Below the pieces are notes generated by a model. The model was not told the DNA's origin and did not search any database. It saw only the letters and a program-made list of their open reading frames with translations. The translations under genes were made by a program, and so were the position numbers. Below, in pieces: positions 23,960-31,783 of a stretch of 32,826 nt of DNA. Source of the stretch: Candidatus Erabacter solicola (lineage in GTDB: Bacteria; Vulcanimicrobiota; Vulcanimicrobiia; Vulcanimicrobiales; Vulcanimicrobiaceae); NCBI GenBank assembly GCA_003136895.1, contig PLDY01000089.1, positions 1 to 32,826 of the forward strand, written 5' to 3'. Positions within the stretch are counted from its first letter, which is position 1, and every line of letters begins with the position of its first letter.

Positions 23960-25993
23960 TTAGCGTGCCTCTAGGAGCGCGTTCGCTCGTGCGAGCAGCG
24001 CATCGATATCGAGTTCTTCGAGCGTCTTGGCGTCGGCGGGTGCGGTGGCAACGGCGGGGGCGCCGGATGCGCCCGTTTCGGAGACGTCGCGGTTGGCGCC
24101 CTTGATATCCCCGTCCTTGGAGAACGTGACGACTTGCTCGGTCCGCGAGCCGTCGCGGTAGTATGTGAAGCCTTTGCAGCCGGCCTTGTAGGCGCGCAGG
24201 ATCGAGCGCGCGACGCTTTCGCGCGTGTCGTCGTTGGGCGCGTTGATCGTCTTTGAAACGGCGTTGCAGGTGTGCTTTTGGAACGCGGCCAGCATGTCGA
24301 TGTGTTGATCGACGGAGACGTCCGCCGAGGTCGTGAAGACGTTCTGCCAATTTTGCGGGACTTCGGAGAGGCCCTTAAGCGAACCGCGATTCGCTTCGAT
24401 TCTGCCCAGGAGCGCTTCCGAATAGAAGCCTTCGTCCTTGGCGATCTCTTCAAAGAGCGGCACGACGTAATACAGGTGCTGCGGGCGGCCTTCGGAGTCT
24501 TTCATGACGTGCTTGGTGTAGGCCATGCCAAAATACGGTTCGCAGCCGAACGAGCAGCCCGCGATCATCGAGATAGTTCCGGTCGGCGCGATCGAAAGCA
24601 GCGCGGCGTTGCGGCGCGGACGCGGATCGTCGGCCCACACGGAGAGATGCTTGTTCGGGAAGTCGCCGCGTTCGCGAGCCAAGAGTTCGCTCGTCTCTTC
24701 GGCGCGCTGCTGCATGAACTTCATCAGTTTCTCGGCGAACGCGATCGCCTCGGGCGAACCGTAAGCGACTTCCATCTGGATCAGGAGATCGGCATAGCCC
24801 ATGATGCCGAGGCCCACGCGGCGATTGTTGGTCACCATGTCGCGGATTTCGTCCAGGGGATAGAGGTTTGCATCGATCACGTTGTCGAGGAAGCGAATCG
24901 CGAGCGCCGTCGCCTGTGCCAGGCGCTCCCAGTCGACGTCCTTGGTCCGCGCGTCGTAGAAGTGGCCGACGTTGATCGAGCCGAGGTTGCACGAATCGTA
25001 GCCGTGCAGCGCCTGCTCGCCGCAGGGATTGGTCGCTTCGATCGGACCCAGCCCGGGCAGCGGATTCCATTCGGGATGATCGAGGAAGAGGACACCGGGC
25101 TCACCATTCTGCCACGCGCCCTCAACGATGGCATCCCAGATCTCACGCGCCTTGACCGTGCGAGCCATTTCCTTGGTACGCGGATCGATCAGCTCGAAGA
25201 CGGCATCGTTCTCGACCGCAAGCATGAACTTATCGGTCACGCCGATCGAGATATTGAAATTGTTGATCTGCGTCTGCAAGAGCTCTTGCTTGATGTGGAC
25301 GAGTTCATCTTCCGAATACCGGCCGGTATCCGAGAAACGATTCCAGAGCGCGCGGTTCTCCGAGTCGAGCTCTTTCTTGCAACGCATGAAGTGAAAGACA
25401 TCGGGATGATCCACGCGCAACACGCCCATGTTGGCGCCGCGACGAACGCCGCCTTGCTTGATCGAATCGGTCGCAGCGTTAAAGACTTTCATAAACGAGA
25501 CGGGTCCTGACGCGTCGCGCCCGGTCGTAGCGACCGTCGCACCGCTTTGCCGCAGCGATGAGAACGACATGCCCGTCCCGCCGCCTCCCTGCTGCACGCG
25601 CGCCATCGCCTTGAGATTGTAGAAGATGCCCTCGATCGAGTCGGGGACGGGCAGCACGAAACAAGCCGAGAGCATCGACAACGGCCTCCCAGCGTTGACG
25701 AGGCACGGGGTGTTCGGCATGAAATCCCGGCGCGCCATCATGTCGTAGAAGGCGTGGCTGACGCCGTCGACGACCGCGTCGACGTCCCGGCCGAGTTTTT
25801 CCGCATAGGGACGCTCAGGCACGGCGACGGCGGAGGCGACGCGCCACAGGAACTCCTTAGGCGTCTCCTTCGATCCGTCGGGCTTCTTCGCAAAATATCG
25901 CTCGTTGAGCACTCGCAGCGAGTTGGGATCGAAGGCCGGTTCGGCCAATCCATGCGGCAGCGCGGGCTCGGGGGATGCAGAAGCCTCGGACAT
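23960..25993 (-). CDS. nrdJ: Adenosylcobalamin-dependent (class II) ribonucleotide reductase, catalytic subunit
   Basis: 677 aa. I place the start at ATG 25993, with GGAG 9 nt upstream; the 210-bp upstream extension reads through the NrdR boxes and is not coding. Motifs: FMPNTPCLVNAG (first redox Cys), ARVQQGGGGTGMSFSSLR, the radical-site NPCGEQALHGYDSCNLGSIN (Asn-Cys-Glu triad plus second redox Cys), SIAPTGTISMIAGCSFGCEP and GCKGFTYYRDGSR. It reduces ribonucleotides to deoxyribonucleotides using B12, without oxygen dependence. No ATP-cone is visible at the N-terminus. The C-terminal TSCPD and Cys tail are encoded by the next gene. Two NrdR boxes lie upstream. Confidence 0.95.
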   Translation of the reverse strand: MSEASASPEPALPHGLAEPAFDPNSLRVLNERYFAKKPDGSKETPKEFLWRVASAVAVPERPYAEKLGRDVDAVVDGVSHAFYDMMARRDFMPNTPCLVNAGRPLSMLSACFVLPVPDSIEGIFYNLKAMARVQQGGGGTGMSFSSLRQSGATVATTGRDASGPVSFMKVFNAATDSIKQGGVRRGANMGVLRVDHPDVFHFMRCKKELDSENRALWNRFSDTGRYSEDELVHIKQELLQTQINNFNISIGVTDKFMLAVENDAVFELIDPRTKEMARTVKAREIWDAIVEGAWQNGEPGVLFLDHPEWNPLPGLGPIEATNPCGEQALHGYDSCNLGSINVGHFYDARTKDVDWERLAQATALAIRFLDNVIDANLYPLDEIRDMVTNNRRVGLGIMGYADLLIQMEVAYGSPEAIAFAEKLMKFMQQRAEETSELLARERGDFPNKHLSVWADDPRPRRNAALLSIAPTGTISMIAGCSFGCEPYFGMAYTKHVMKDSEGRPQHLYYVVPLFEEIAKDEGFYSEALLGRIEANRGSLKGLSEVPQNWQNVFTTSADVSVDQHIDMLAAFQKHTCNAVSKTINAPNDDTRESVARSILRAYKAGCKGFTYYRDGSRTEQVVTFSKDGDIKGANRDVSETGASGAPAVATAPADAKTLEELDIDALLARANALLEAR

Positions 25994-26072
25994 CTGAAGA
26001 ATCTCCATGACGGGAAAGGTTCGAGAGCAGGGCATCGAACACCTGTTCGATAGGGCGGCAGTCGGGCCTCGG

Positions 26073-26088
26073 TACGTGATATAGTACA
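26073..26088 (-). promoter_or_regulatory. NrdR box 1 (proximal) of the nrdJ promoter
   Basis: On the minus strand TGTACTATATCACGTA, with the CTATAT core of the NrdR consensus (acaCwAtATaTwGTgt). It lies 80 bp upstream of nrdJ and exactly 32 bp from the second box. NrdR represses ribonucleotide reductase genes when dATP is high. Confidence 0.75.
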
Positions 26089-26104
26089 CCCGGCACTGGC
26101 CGGA

Positions 26105-26120
26105 TACAAGATATAGTGGT
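26105..26120 (-). promoter_or_regulatory. NrdR box 2 (distal) of the nrdJ promoter
   Basis: On the minus strand ACCACTATATCTTGTA, a close match to the NrdR consensus. The 32-bp offset from box 1 is about three helical turns, the usual tandem spacing. A weaker third half-match (ATCTTGTGT, plus strand, within 26170-26185) lies about 65 bp further, roughly six turns. The rest of 25994-26269 holds a GCACAG-C-CTGTGC palindrome (26141-26153) and no gene. Confidence 0.82.
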
Positions 26121-26269
26121 AAGGACAATTTCCACCTTGAGCACAGCCTGTGCACGGCTTGTTGGAAACCTAACAATCTTGTGTAGGACCGGTGAGCGAG
26201 CAAGCCACCCGGTGGGGCGCTTGGGGAGAAGTTCGAGGATAGCGGGGATGGCCGGGGAACGCTCGGCGA

Positions 26270-26773
26270 GTGCTCCGCCCGGACTCGTTTGCAGACCGCC
26301 TCAGCGGCGTCTCGCTGGACGGCCTGGCCGCTCTCGGGATCCGCGGCGTCATCGTCGACCTGGACAACACTCTGGTCGGCTACGGTCAGGAGCAGCTCGA
26401 GCCGGAGGACGCCGCCTGGATCGCCGCGGCGGTCGCGCGCGGCTTTGGGATCGTCCTGGTCTCAAATAACTTTACGGGCCGCGTCGATCGGGTTAGCCGC
26501 GAGCTCGGCGTCCCGGGAATCTCGTCGGCGCTCAAGCCGCTGCCGTACGGTTTTCTGCGCGCGCTGCGCTTGCTGCAAACGCCGAGGCGGGCGACCGTCG
26601 TCGTGGGCGATCAACTGTTCACGGATGTACTTGGCGCGAAGTTCCTCGGCTTGCACAGCATCTTGACCCACCCGATCGTGCCGCACGATTGGTTAGGTAC
26701 GAAAGTGTTGCGGCTGCTCGAACGGATCGTGCTCGGCCGGCGAATCGCGCCTGAGCCGCGCGAGCGGCCATGA
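26270..26773 (+). CDS. yqeG: YqeG-family HAD-IIIA phosphatase
   Basis: 167 aa from GTG 26270; GGGGAA lies about 12 nt upstream, and the ATG at 26248 is out of frame. HAD motifs: nucleophile VDLDNTLVG (D-x-D-x-T), motif II LVSNN, Lys in SALKPLPYGF, and the acidic motif VVGDQLFTDVLGA. N-terminal LRPDSFADRLSGVSLDGLAA and the C-terminal HDWLGTKVLRLLER helix are typical of YqeG. The family's substrate is unsettled; phosphatidylglycerophosphate phosphatase activity has been described for relatives (PGP1/GEP4 type). It is first in a run of tightly linked plus-strand genes, and overlaps the next by ATGA. Confidence 0.92.
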   Translation: MLRPDSFADRLSGVSLDGLAALGIRGVIVDLDNTLVGYGQEQLEPEDAAWIAAAVARGFGIVLVSNNFTGRVDRVSRELGVPGISSALKPLPYGFLRALRLLQTPRRATVVVGDQLFTDVLGAKFLGLHSILTHPIVPHDWLGTKVLRLLERIVLGRRIAPEPRERP

Positions 26774-27429
26774 CGCCGTCCGCATACGCATTCGATCTGT
26801 ATGGCACGCTCGTCGATTTCACGTCGCTGCGAAATCGCGCGTACCCGTCCATCATTGATTCGGCGGCGTTCATCGAGACGTGGCGCGCCAAGCAACTGCA
26901 GTACGCGTTCCTTTCGACTTTGGTGACGCGCTATGAGGATTTCGACGAGCTGACCGGGCACGCGCTGGATTTTGCCGCGGCCCAGCACGGTGCGTCCCTC
27001 GATGCGGCGACGCGGGCCGAATTGGTCGGCGCATGGTCCAGCCTGCCGGTCTATCCGGAAGTACCCGAGGTTCTGACGGCGCTCCGGCAGCGCGGCGCGC
27101 GACTCGTCGTCTTGAGCAACGGTACGCCGCGCGCGATTGCGAGCACGCTTGCGGCGGCGAAGATCGCGCCGCTTTTGGACGGCGCGCTCTCGGTCGATGA
27201 AGCGCGCGCGTACAAGCCGAGCCCCGAGGTCTATCATCTAGCCGCGAAGTTCTTCAAACTGCCGCGCGAGCGGATCGCTTTCGTTTCGTCGAACGGGTGG
27301 GACGCGATGGGGGCGGCCGAATTCGGTTTTACGGTCTATTGGTGCAATCGTACGTCGGCGACGCCCGAGACCTTCGGTGCTAAGCCAGCGCACACGATCG
27401 TTACCCTGCGCGAGTTACTGGATGCCTGA
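26770..27429 (+). CDS. HAD-family hydrolase, (S)-2-haloacid dehalogenase type
   Basis: 219 aa, ATG in an ATGA overlap with yqeG. Compared with L-2-haloacid dehalogenases all key residues appear: nucleophile Asp and Thr in FDLYGTLVD, Arg in ETWRAKQLQY, Ser-Asn in VVLSNGTPRA, Lys and Tyr in YKPSPEVYHLA, and Ser/Asn/Asp in FVSSNGWDAMGA. Such enzymes hydrolyse 2-haloalkanoic acids to hydroxy acids with inversion; many genomic members may act on other substrates. The cap domain (about residues 15-95) is of the expected size. It overlaps aroE by 8 bp, so it is part of a co-translated cluster. Confidence 0.9.
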   Translation: MTPSAYAFDLYGTLVDFTSLRNRAYPSIIDSAAFIETWRAKQLQYAFLSTLVTRYEDFDELTGHALDFAAAQHGASLDAATRAELVGAWSSLPVYPEVPEVLTALRQRGARLVVLSNGTPRAIASTLAAAKIAPLLDGALSVDEARAYKPSPEVYHLAAKFFKLPRERIAFVSSNGWDAMGAAEFGFTVYWCNRTSATPETFGAKPAHTIVTLRELLDA

Positions 27430-28210
27430 CCACGATTTCCTGAAACTCGCGGTCATCGGCGATCCGGTGGCGCACAGCGCGAGCCCGCCGCTGGTGCGCG
27501 GGTTCATGACCGACGCCGGCGTCGCGGGTTCGTACGAGGCGATCCGTGTGGCGGCCGGCCAAGGTGCGCGCGCAATCTTGGAATTGTCCGAGCAAGGCTA
27601 TTGTGGCCTGAACGTCACGACGCCACTAAAAGAAGAAGCGTACGGGGCCATAGTGGAGATGGGACGCTGCGAGGGCGAAGTCGTCAAAGCGACGGGCTCG
27701 GTCAACACAATCGTGTTCGATCCGACCGGCGGCCCCGACGATCGCGCGACAGGCCTCAACACCGATGGAATCGGCGCGCGCGACGCCATTCGCGCCGCGA
27801 CGGGCGTCGAACCGCGCGAGGCCGGTGCGATCCTCGTGCTCGGTGCGGGTCCGACGGCGCGCGCGGCCGCGTTCGATCTCGTCGAGAGTAATGCGCGCGT
27901 GTTTCTGTGGAATCGCACCGCCGACCGGGCGCGCGAAATGGCCGGTCGATTCGAAGCGCGTCTTTGGAACGGCGAGCCGGTCGACGTCGTGTTTTCGGCT
28001 TTGCGTCCCGGTCCCGATCTGGACGATGCGCTTATCGAAACGCTGCGCGCCGCGCGAGTCGTGATCGACGCGAACTACGGGCCGCGTGCGACGCTCGGCG
28101 CGCTGCTCGAGCGCGACGTTGTGGACGGCACCGAAATGTTGCGCGCGAGCGCACGCGCTTCGTTCGAAATCTGGCTGCAACCGCACCGGCACCGGCGCGG
28201 TCAGACTTAG
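27422..28210 (+). CDS. aroE: Shikimate dehydrogenase
   Basis: 262 aa. I prefer ATG 27422 (MPDHDFLKLAVIGDPVAHSA). Shikimate site: the Ser pair in HSASPPLVRGF, catalytic Lys in TTPLKEEAY, Asn in GSVNTI, Asp in GLNTDGIGA. NADP site: VLGAGPTARAAAFDL and the phosphate-binding NRTADRA. It reduces 3-dehydroshikimate to shikimate in aromatic amino-acid synthesis. The C-terminal motif normally reading L-x-x-Q-G-A-x-x-F-x-x-W is here MLRASARASFEIW. The conserved Gln that contacts shikimate is lost, so kinetics or substrate may differ. In Bacillus, yqeG lies near aroE, which supports the neighbourhood. Confidence 0.92.
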   Translation: MPDHDFLKLAVIGDPVAHSASPPLVRGFMTDAGVAGSYEAIRVAAGQGARAILELSEQGYCGLNVTTPLKEEAYGAIVEMGRCEGEVVKATGSVNTIVFDPTGGPDDRATGLNTDGIGARDAIRAATGVEPREAGAILVLGAGPTARAAAFDLVESNARVFLWNRTADRAREMAGRFEARLWNGEPVDVVFSALRPGPDLDDALIETLRAARVVIDANYGPRATLGALLERDVVDGTEMLRASARASFEIWLQPHRHRRGQT

Positions 28211-28226
28211 TACCATAAGGAGCAGC

Positions 28227-28643
28227 ATGAGCGTCAAAGTCTACGGAATCAATCACATCGCAATCGAGGTCGACGACATCGACAAAGCAGTCGCGTTCTA
28301 TCGGGACGTCTTCAACCTCGAAAAACTCGACGAGGGCGAGGGCGACGCGTTCTTTAAAATTGGCGAGCATCAGTTCTTGGCAATGTTCGCGGTCGATAAG
28401 GTCGATCGCGCGCGGACCCGTCACTTCGGCTTGATGGTACGCGACGCCGGGCAGGTGGACGAAGTGCGCGAAAAGCTCACCACAAAGTATGGCCTGGAGC
28501 TCATCCCGCCGTTCCGCTGCGACTTCCACGACCCGTTCGGCAATCGCGTGCAGGTGGTCGACCTGCACGATGAATCGATCGTGTGGCTGATACCGTATCA
28601 AGAGGTCCAGCAAGCCGGCCTAACCTTCGCAGACGCAAAATAG
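28227..28643 (+). CDS. VOC-family (glyoxalase/dioxygenase fold) protein
   Basis: 138 aa from ATG 28227 with AAGGAG six nt upstream. The VOC fold is clear: INHIAIEVDDIDKAVAFYRD (first metal His), FFKIGEHQFLAMFAV, TRHFGLMVRDAGQVDEVREK (second His), and the closing FHDPFGNRVQVVDL. The position often Glu in glyoxalase I appears as Gln in VQVVD, so metal binding may be altered. The family includes glyoxalase I, methylmalonyl-CoA epimerase, fosfomycin-resistance enzymes and dioxygenases; I cannot choose among them. It lies 16 bp after aroE, so it is probably the last gene of that operon. Confidence 0.85.
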   Translation: MSVKVYGINHIAIEVDDIDKAVAFYRDVFNLEKLDEGEGDAFFKIGEHQFLAMFAVDKVDRARTRHFGLMVRDAGQVDEVREKLTTKYGLELIPPFRCDFHDPFGNRVQVVDLHDESIVWLIPYQEVQQAGLTFADAK

Positions 28644-28713
28644 TGCCGCCTTCCGACGCGTTAGGCTCAATTGAAACAAAGCGCCGGATTCGTGGGCGAC
28701 GCACCGCGTGTAC

Positions 28714-28772
28714 TTCCCGCTCCGCGATGTTGGCGGGAAACCCGTCACGCGAGTGATGGAACCGAAGTGACG
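28714..28772 (+). other. Structured leader upstream of the NicO-like gene
   Basis: TTCCCGC (28714-28720) pairs with GCGGGAA (28733-28739). Just after it, CGTCAC (28743-28748) can pair either with GTGA at 28753-28756 around a GCGA tetraloop or with GTGACG at 28767-28772. The two options exclude each other. The GTG start of the transporter follows 20 nt later without a clear ribosome binding site. It matches no riboswitch class I recognise. Confidence 0.35.
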
Positions 28773-28792
28773 AACCACCGGTACGATCGCCC

Positions 28793-29527
28793 GTGACCCC
28801 GGTAATTCTCGTCGGCACAGTCGCTGCCGTCGGCGTTTTGCACACGCTGGTTCCCGACCATTGGGCGCCGATCGTCGTCATCGGCCGGCAACGAGGCTGG
28901 TCGGCCGCGCGCACGGCGCGCGCCGCCGCGCTCGCGGGTTTCGGCCATATCATCACGACGCTCATTCTCGGCGCGCTCCTCTGGGCTCTCGGAGCGTCGC
29001 TCGCCGCACGCTACGCGCATACTGTCAGTCTGGCCGCGGCCGTCGCGCTTATCGTCTTCGGAGCATGGATCGCGTATTCGGGATGGCGGGAGTTGCGCGA
29101 AGACGGCCGGAGCGCCCATTCTCACCTGGGCCACGCGCACGTACACGGTCATGGCGATTCGGTGAGACATGCGCACTGGCACGAACATCACGCCGAGGAT
29201 TGGCACGCGGTCGATGGCGGTGCCGCCGTCATGCATCACCACGACCACGCTATCGCAGGCCGGACCGCGTTACTGCTGATCCTCGGCTCGTCTCCGATGA
29301 TGGAAGGGATCCCGGTATTCTTCGCCGCCTCGCCATACGGCGTGCCTCTTGTCGTGGTCATGGCGGCAGTCTTCGCTGTTTCGACCATCGTGACGTATGT
29401 AGGCGTCTCGGTCGCCGGCGTCGCCGGCCTGCAGCGCGTTTCGCTCGGACCGCTCGAGCGGTATGGCGAGGTTGCGAGCGGGGTCTTCGTCATGCTTGTG
29501 GGCGTGTACGCGTTGCTTAGCGTCTAG
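28793..29527 (+). CDS. NicO/RcnA-like nickel-cobalt transporter, membrane protein
   Basis: 244 aa from GTG 28793. It has about six membrane helices, with HTLVPDHWAPIVVIGR in the first pair resembling the H-x4-D-H metal motif of nickel/cobalt transporters. A cytosolic or periplasmic loop at about residues 105-155 is extremely His-rich (HSHLGHAHVHGHG, then HAHWHEHHAEDWH and HHHDH), as in RcnA and NicO proteins, and is likely to bind metal. LLILGSSPMMEGIPVFFAAS in the second half is the repeated core. Uptake cannot be told from efflux by sequence. Cobalt supply would fit the B12-dependent reductase nearby, but that link is speculative. Confidence 0.82.
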   Translation: MTPVILVGTVAAVGVLHTLVPDHWAPIVVIGRQRGWSAARTARAAALAGFGHIITTLILGALLWALGASLAARYAHTVSLAAAVALIVFGAWIAYSGWRELREDGRSAHSHLGHAHVHGHGDSVRHAHWHEHHAEDWHAVDGGAAVMHHHDHAIAGRTALLLILGSSPMMEGIPVFFAASPYGVPLVVVMAAVFAVSTIVTYVGVSVAGVAGLQRVSLGPLERYGEVASGVFVMLVGVYALLSV

Positions 29528-29537
29528 CCGGGCGGGA

Positions 29538-29627
29538 TGGCGGAGAGGGGGAGATTCGAACTCCCGAGACCTTTAACAGTCTGCTCGCTTTCCAAGCGAG
29601 TGCATTCGACCACTCTGCCACCTCTCC
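29538..29627 (-). tRNA. tRNA-Ser (anticodon GGA)
   Basis: 90 nt including an encoded CCA (29540-29538). The acceptor stem GGAGAGG pairs with CCTCTCC. The anticodon loop CTTGGAAAG gives GGA, reading UCC/UCU. The long variable arm typical of tRNA-Ser is present, and GTTCGAATC forms the T loop. Confidence 0.97.
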
Positions 29628-29651
29628 AGGTGCCGGCCCGGCGTTAGCGCG

Positions 29652-30536
29652 CTAAATGCGCGCCGGGTGCCAGATCGTTTTGGTTTCGACGAAGGTGCCG
29701 ATATTCGCCAGGTCTTGCGCTTCCGCCGCGTACCAATCGGCCGTCGATTGTGCCGGGATCATGCGGCAGCGTTTGAGATTGTCGGCGGCTAACCGCTCGA
29801 GTTCGGCCGCGAACGACGCGTCGAGTGAATGCGTTTGCAGCGCGTTGACATCCATGTGGCGCGCGAGATGCGGTGCAACCTCGATGCGTTTGCCGGTCAG
29901 AATGTTCAGTGCGCCGGCCGGCAAGTCGCAGGTCGCAACGCACTCGGCGAAGACGATTGCGGTGCGCGGATCGATCTCGGAGGCAAGCGCGACGACCGCG
30001 TTCCCCGAGACGAGCACCGGCAGGACCGCCGAAACCAAACCCAAGAGCGAAGGCTCGTCGGGCGCGATGACGCCGACAACGCCCATCGGCTCCGTTGCCG
30101 AATAGTTGAAGAAGGGGCCGGCGACGGGGTTGCGCGAGGAAAGCAGCGCCGTGTACTTGTCGCACCAGCCGGCGTACCACAGCGCACGATCGATCGCCGC
30201 GGTCGTTTCGTGCAGCGCGTCGTGTTCGCTCGAGCCCATGCCGATGCGCAGTTGCGCGACGAACTGGGCGCGACGCGCGTCCATCATCTCCGCCAGACGG
30301 TAGAGCACGAGCCCGCGGTTGGCCGGCGCCATGGTCGACCATTTCTCAAATCCGGTTCGCGCCGCGACGACTGAATCGCGCAGATCTTTGCGCGAGGCCC
30401 GCGCCACGTTCGCCGAATCGTCGGAGCCGCTGCCGTAGACGTCGCTGCGCCCGGATTCGGAGCGCACGAACTCGCCGTTGAGATAGAGCTTGAAGGTCTT
30501 GCGAACGTCGAGGCGGACGGAGTCGTTCTTGGACAT
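29652..30536 (-). CDS. Truncated aldehyde dehydrogenase homologue lacking the catalytic domain
   Basis: 294 aa against about 480 in the family. The N-terminal ALDH features are clear: KLYLNGEFVRSESGRS, AASRKDLRDSVVAARTGFEK with APANRGLVLYRLAEMMDAR, then EPMGVVGVIAPDEPSLLGLV and NAVVALASEIDPRTA, the start of the Rossmann fold. The later regions are missing: the F-T-G-S-x-x-x-G motif, E-L-G-G-K and the F-x-x-x-G-Q-x-C nucleophile loop. The end jumps from AADNLKR to a C-terminal tail (TADWYAAEAQDLANIGTFVE). The reading frame is uninterrupted with no debris around it, so it looks like a stable shortened protein rather than a fresh pseudogene. It cannot be an active aldehyde dehydrogenase by itself; it may pair with a full-length one. 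Confidence 0.8.
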   Translation of the reverse strand: MSKNDSVRLDVRKTFKLYLNGEFVRSESGRSDVYGSGSDDSANVARASRKDLRDSVVAARTGFEKWSTMAPANRGLVLYRLAEMMDARRAQFVAQLRIGMGSSEHDALHETTAAIDRALWYAGWCDKYTALLSSRNPVAGPFFNYSATEPMGVVGVIAPDEPSLLGLVSAVLPVLVSGNAVVALASEIDPRTAIVFAECVATCDLPAGALNILTGKRIEVAPHLARHMDVNALQTHSLDASFAAELERLAADNLKRCRMIPAQSTADWYAAEAQDLANIGTFVETKTIWHPARI

Positions 30537-30611
30537 GCTCGGAGGCTACGGTGGCGCGGCGATGTGGCCCTCTGCCAGGAGCCGGCCGGACCCGTACGCT
30601 ATGCTCAGCCG

Positions 30612-31643
30612 ATGACCGATTCCAGCGCGGGCGTCTTGTCGCGTCTGCCAAAGACGGCCGCCCTCCTTATAGGCGTTGCCCTTGTAGCCGTGCTGGCAGT
30701 CGCCGCGCGTGCCACGAGCGGCCATACGGGACCGGTGCCGGATGTCGTGATCGGCCTGGTCGCCGGCGTGTTGCTCGGAAACTTCGTGGGCGTTCCGGCC
30801 GAGTTGAAACCCGGCATCGCATTCGTGCTGCGCTACATCTTGCGCACGGCGATCATTTTGTTCGGACTTGGGTTGAGCCTTCAGTTGGTCGTGCAGACCG
30901 GCGGAGCGACCTTGGTTCTCGTGCTGGCCTGCTTTACGCTCGCGCTGGGCCTGGGCTATGTCGTTGCCCGCGTCTTTCGCTTGAACGTCAACATCGGCAC
31001 GTTGCTCGGCGCGGGCACCGCGATCTGCGGCGCGTCGGCGATCCTCGCGATCGGCCCGCTGCTGTGCGCGAGCGACGAAGAGATTGCCTATGCGCTGACG
31101 ACCATCTTCACGTTTAACATCGTCGCGCTGATTGCATTTCCGTTGATCGGACACGCGCTCGCCTTCTCCGACACGACGTTCGGCAGTTGGACCGGAACGG
31201 CAGTCAACGACACGTCGGTTGTGGTCGCGACCGGTTTCAGTTATTCCGCCGCGGCCGGCGGCGTTGCGACGATCGTGAAGTTGACGCGCACCGTACTGCT
31301 GGTGCCGCTTGCGCTCGCGATCGGCGTCATGGCCGCGCGGCAACATCTCACTCCCGGCACGACGATCGCGTCGCGCGTGGGCGCGACCGTTCCGTGGTTC
31401 GTCCTCGGCTTCGTCGCGGCCGCGGCGTTGCGCAGTTCGGGCGTCGTGCCGGCGCAACTCTTGGCGCTTGGCGCGCAAGTCGCATCGTTTCTGATCCTGA
31501 TGGTGCTCGTCGCCGTGGGTCTGAACGTCGACGTTCGCAAGATGGCGACGATGGGGGCGCGGCCCCTGGTTGCCGGCCTGGTGCTCGCGAGCCTCATGGC
31601 CGCAATCAGCTTCGGGTTGGTCTCGCTACTCGGAATTCGCTAG
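30612..31643 (+). CDS. YeiH/UPF0324-family membrane protein, putative anion (sulfate/sulfite) exporter
   Basis: 343 aa. I prefer ATG 30612 (MTDSSAGVLSRLPKTA) to upstream GTG 30564. It has about ten membrane helices. Family motifs: VIGLVAGVLLGN, KPGIAFVLRYILRTAIILFG, LSLQLVV, then GAGTAICGASAILAIGPLL (C-G-x-S-A-I), GSWTGTAVNDTSVVVATGFS (N-D-T-S) and TRTVLLVPLALAIG. The family is often annotated as a putative sulfate exporter, and some members are linked to taurine or sulfite metabolism, but few have been tested. It is divergent from the short ALDH gene with a 75-bp gap. Confidence 0.9.
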   Translation: MTDSSAGVLSRLPKTAALLIGVALVAVLAVAARATSGHTGPVPDVVIGLVAGVLLGNFVGVPAELKPGIAFVLRYILRTAIILFGLGLSLQLVVQTGGATLVLVLACFTLALGLGYVVARVFRLNVNIGTLLGAGTAICGASAILAIGPLLCASDEEIAYALTTIFTFNIVALIAFPLIGHALAFSDTTFGSWTGTAVNDTSVVVATGFSYSAAAGGVATIVKLTRTVLLVPLALAIGVMAARQHLTPGTTIASRVGATVPWFVLGFVAAAALRSSGVVPAQLLALGAQVASFLILMVLVAVGLNVDVRKMATMGARPLVAGLVLASLMAAISFGLVSLLGIR

Positions 31644-31783
31644 GGAGGCCGCTCCCTTATGGGACCCAACCCGGGGCAGGAAGAGAGTTCGAACCTGCGA
31701 GCGAAGGGCGTCGGGAAGCCTAAGTTGATATATTGTATGCCAGCGCCTACCGACGCGCTGCCGTTTAAGTGTGAGGCCGCTAC

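Noticed and set aside
23254-24105. Plus-strand open frame of 283 codons opposite the TSCPD gene
   Set aside because: It is Arg/Ala-rich, has no family match and lies fully antisense to motif-supported coding sequence.
24272-25510. Long plus-strand open frame of 412 codons opposite the reductase gene
   Set aside because: It is the mirror of a strongly conserved coding gene in high-GC DNA. It has no recognisable domain and an unlikely composition.
25994-26203. Extended N-terminus of the ribonucleotide reductase
   Set aside because: It would translate through the NrdR boxes. The ATG at 25993 has a good ribosome binding site and the extension has no family similarity.
28644-28792. Cobalamin riboswitch before the NicO-like gene
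   Set aside because: The conserved B12-box and core sequences are not present on either strand.
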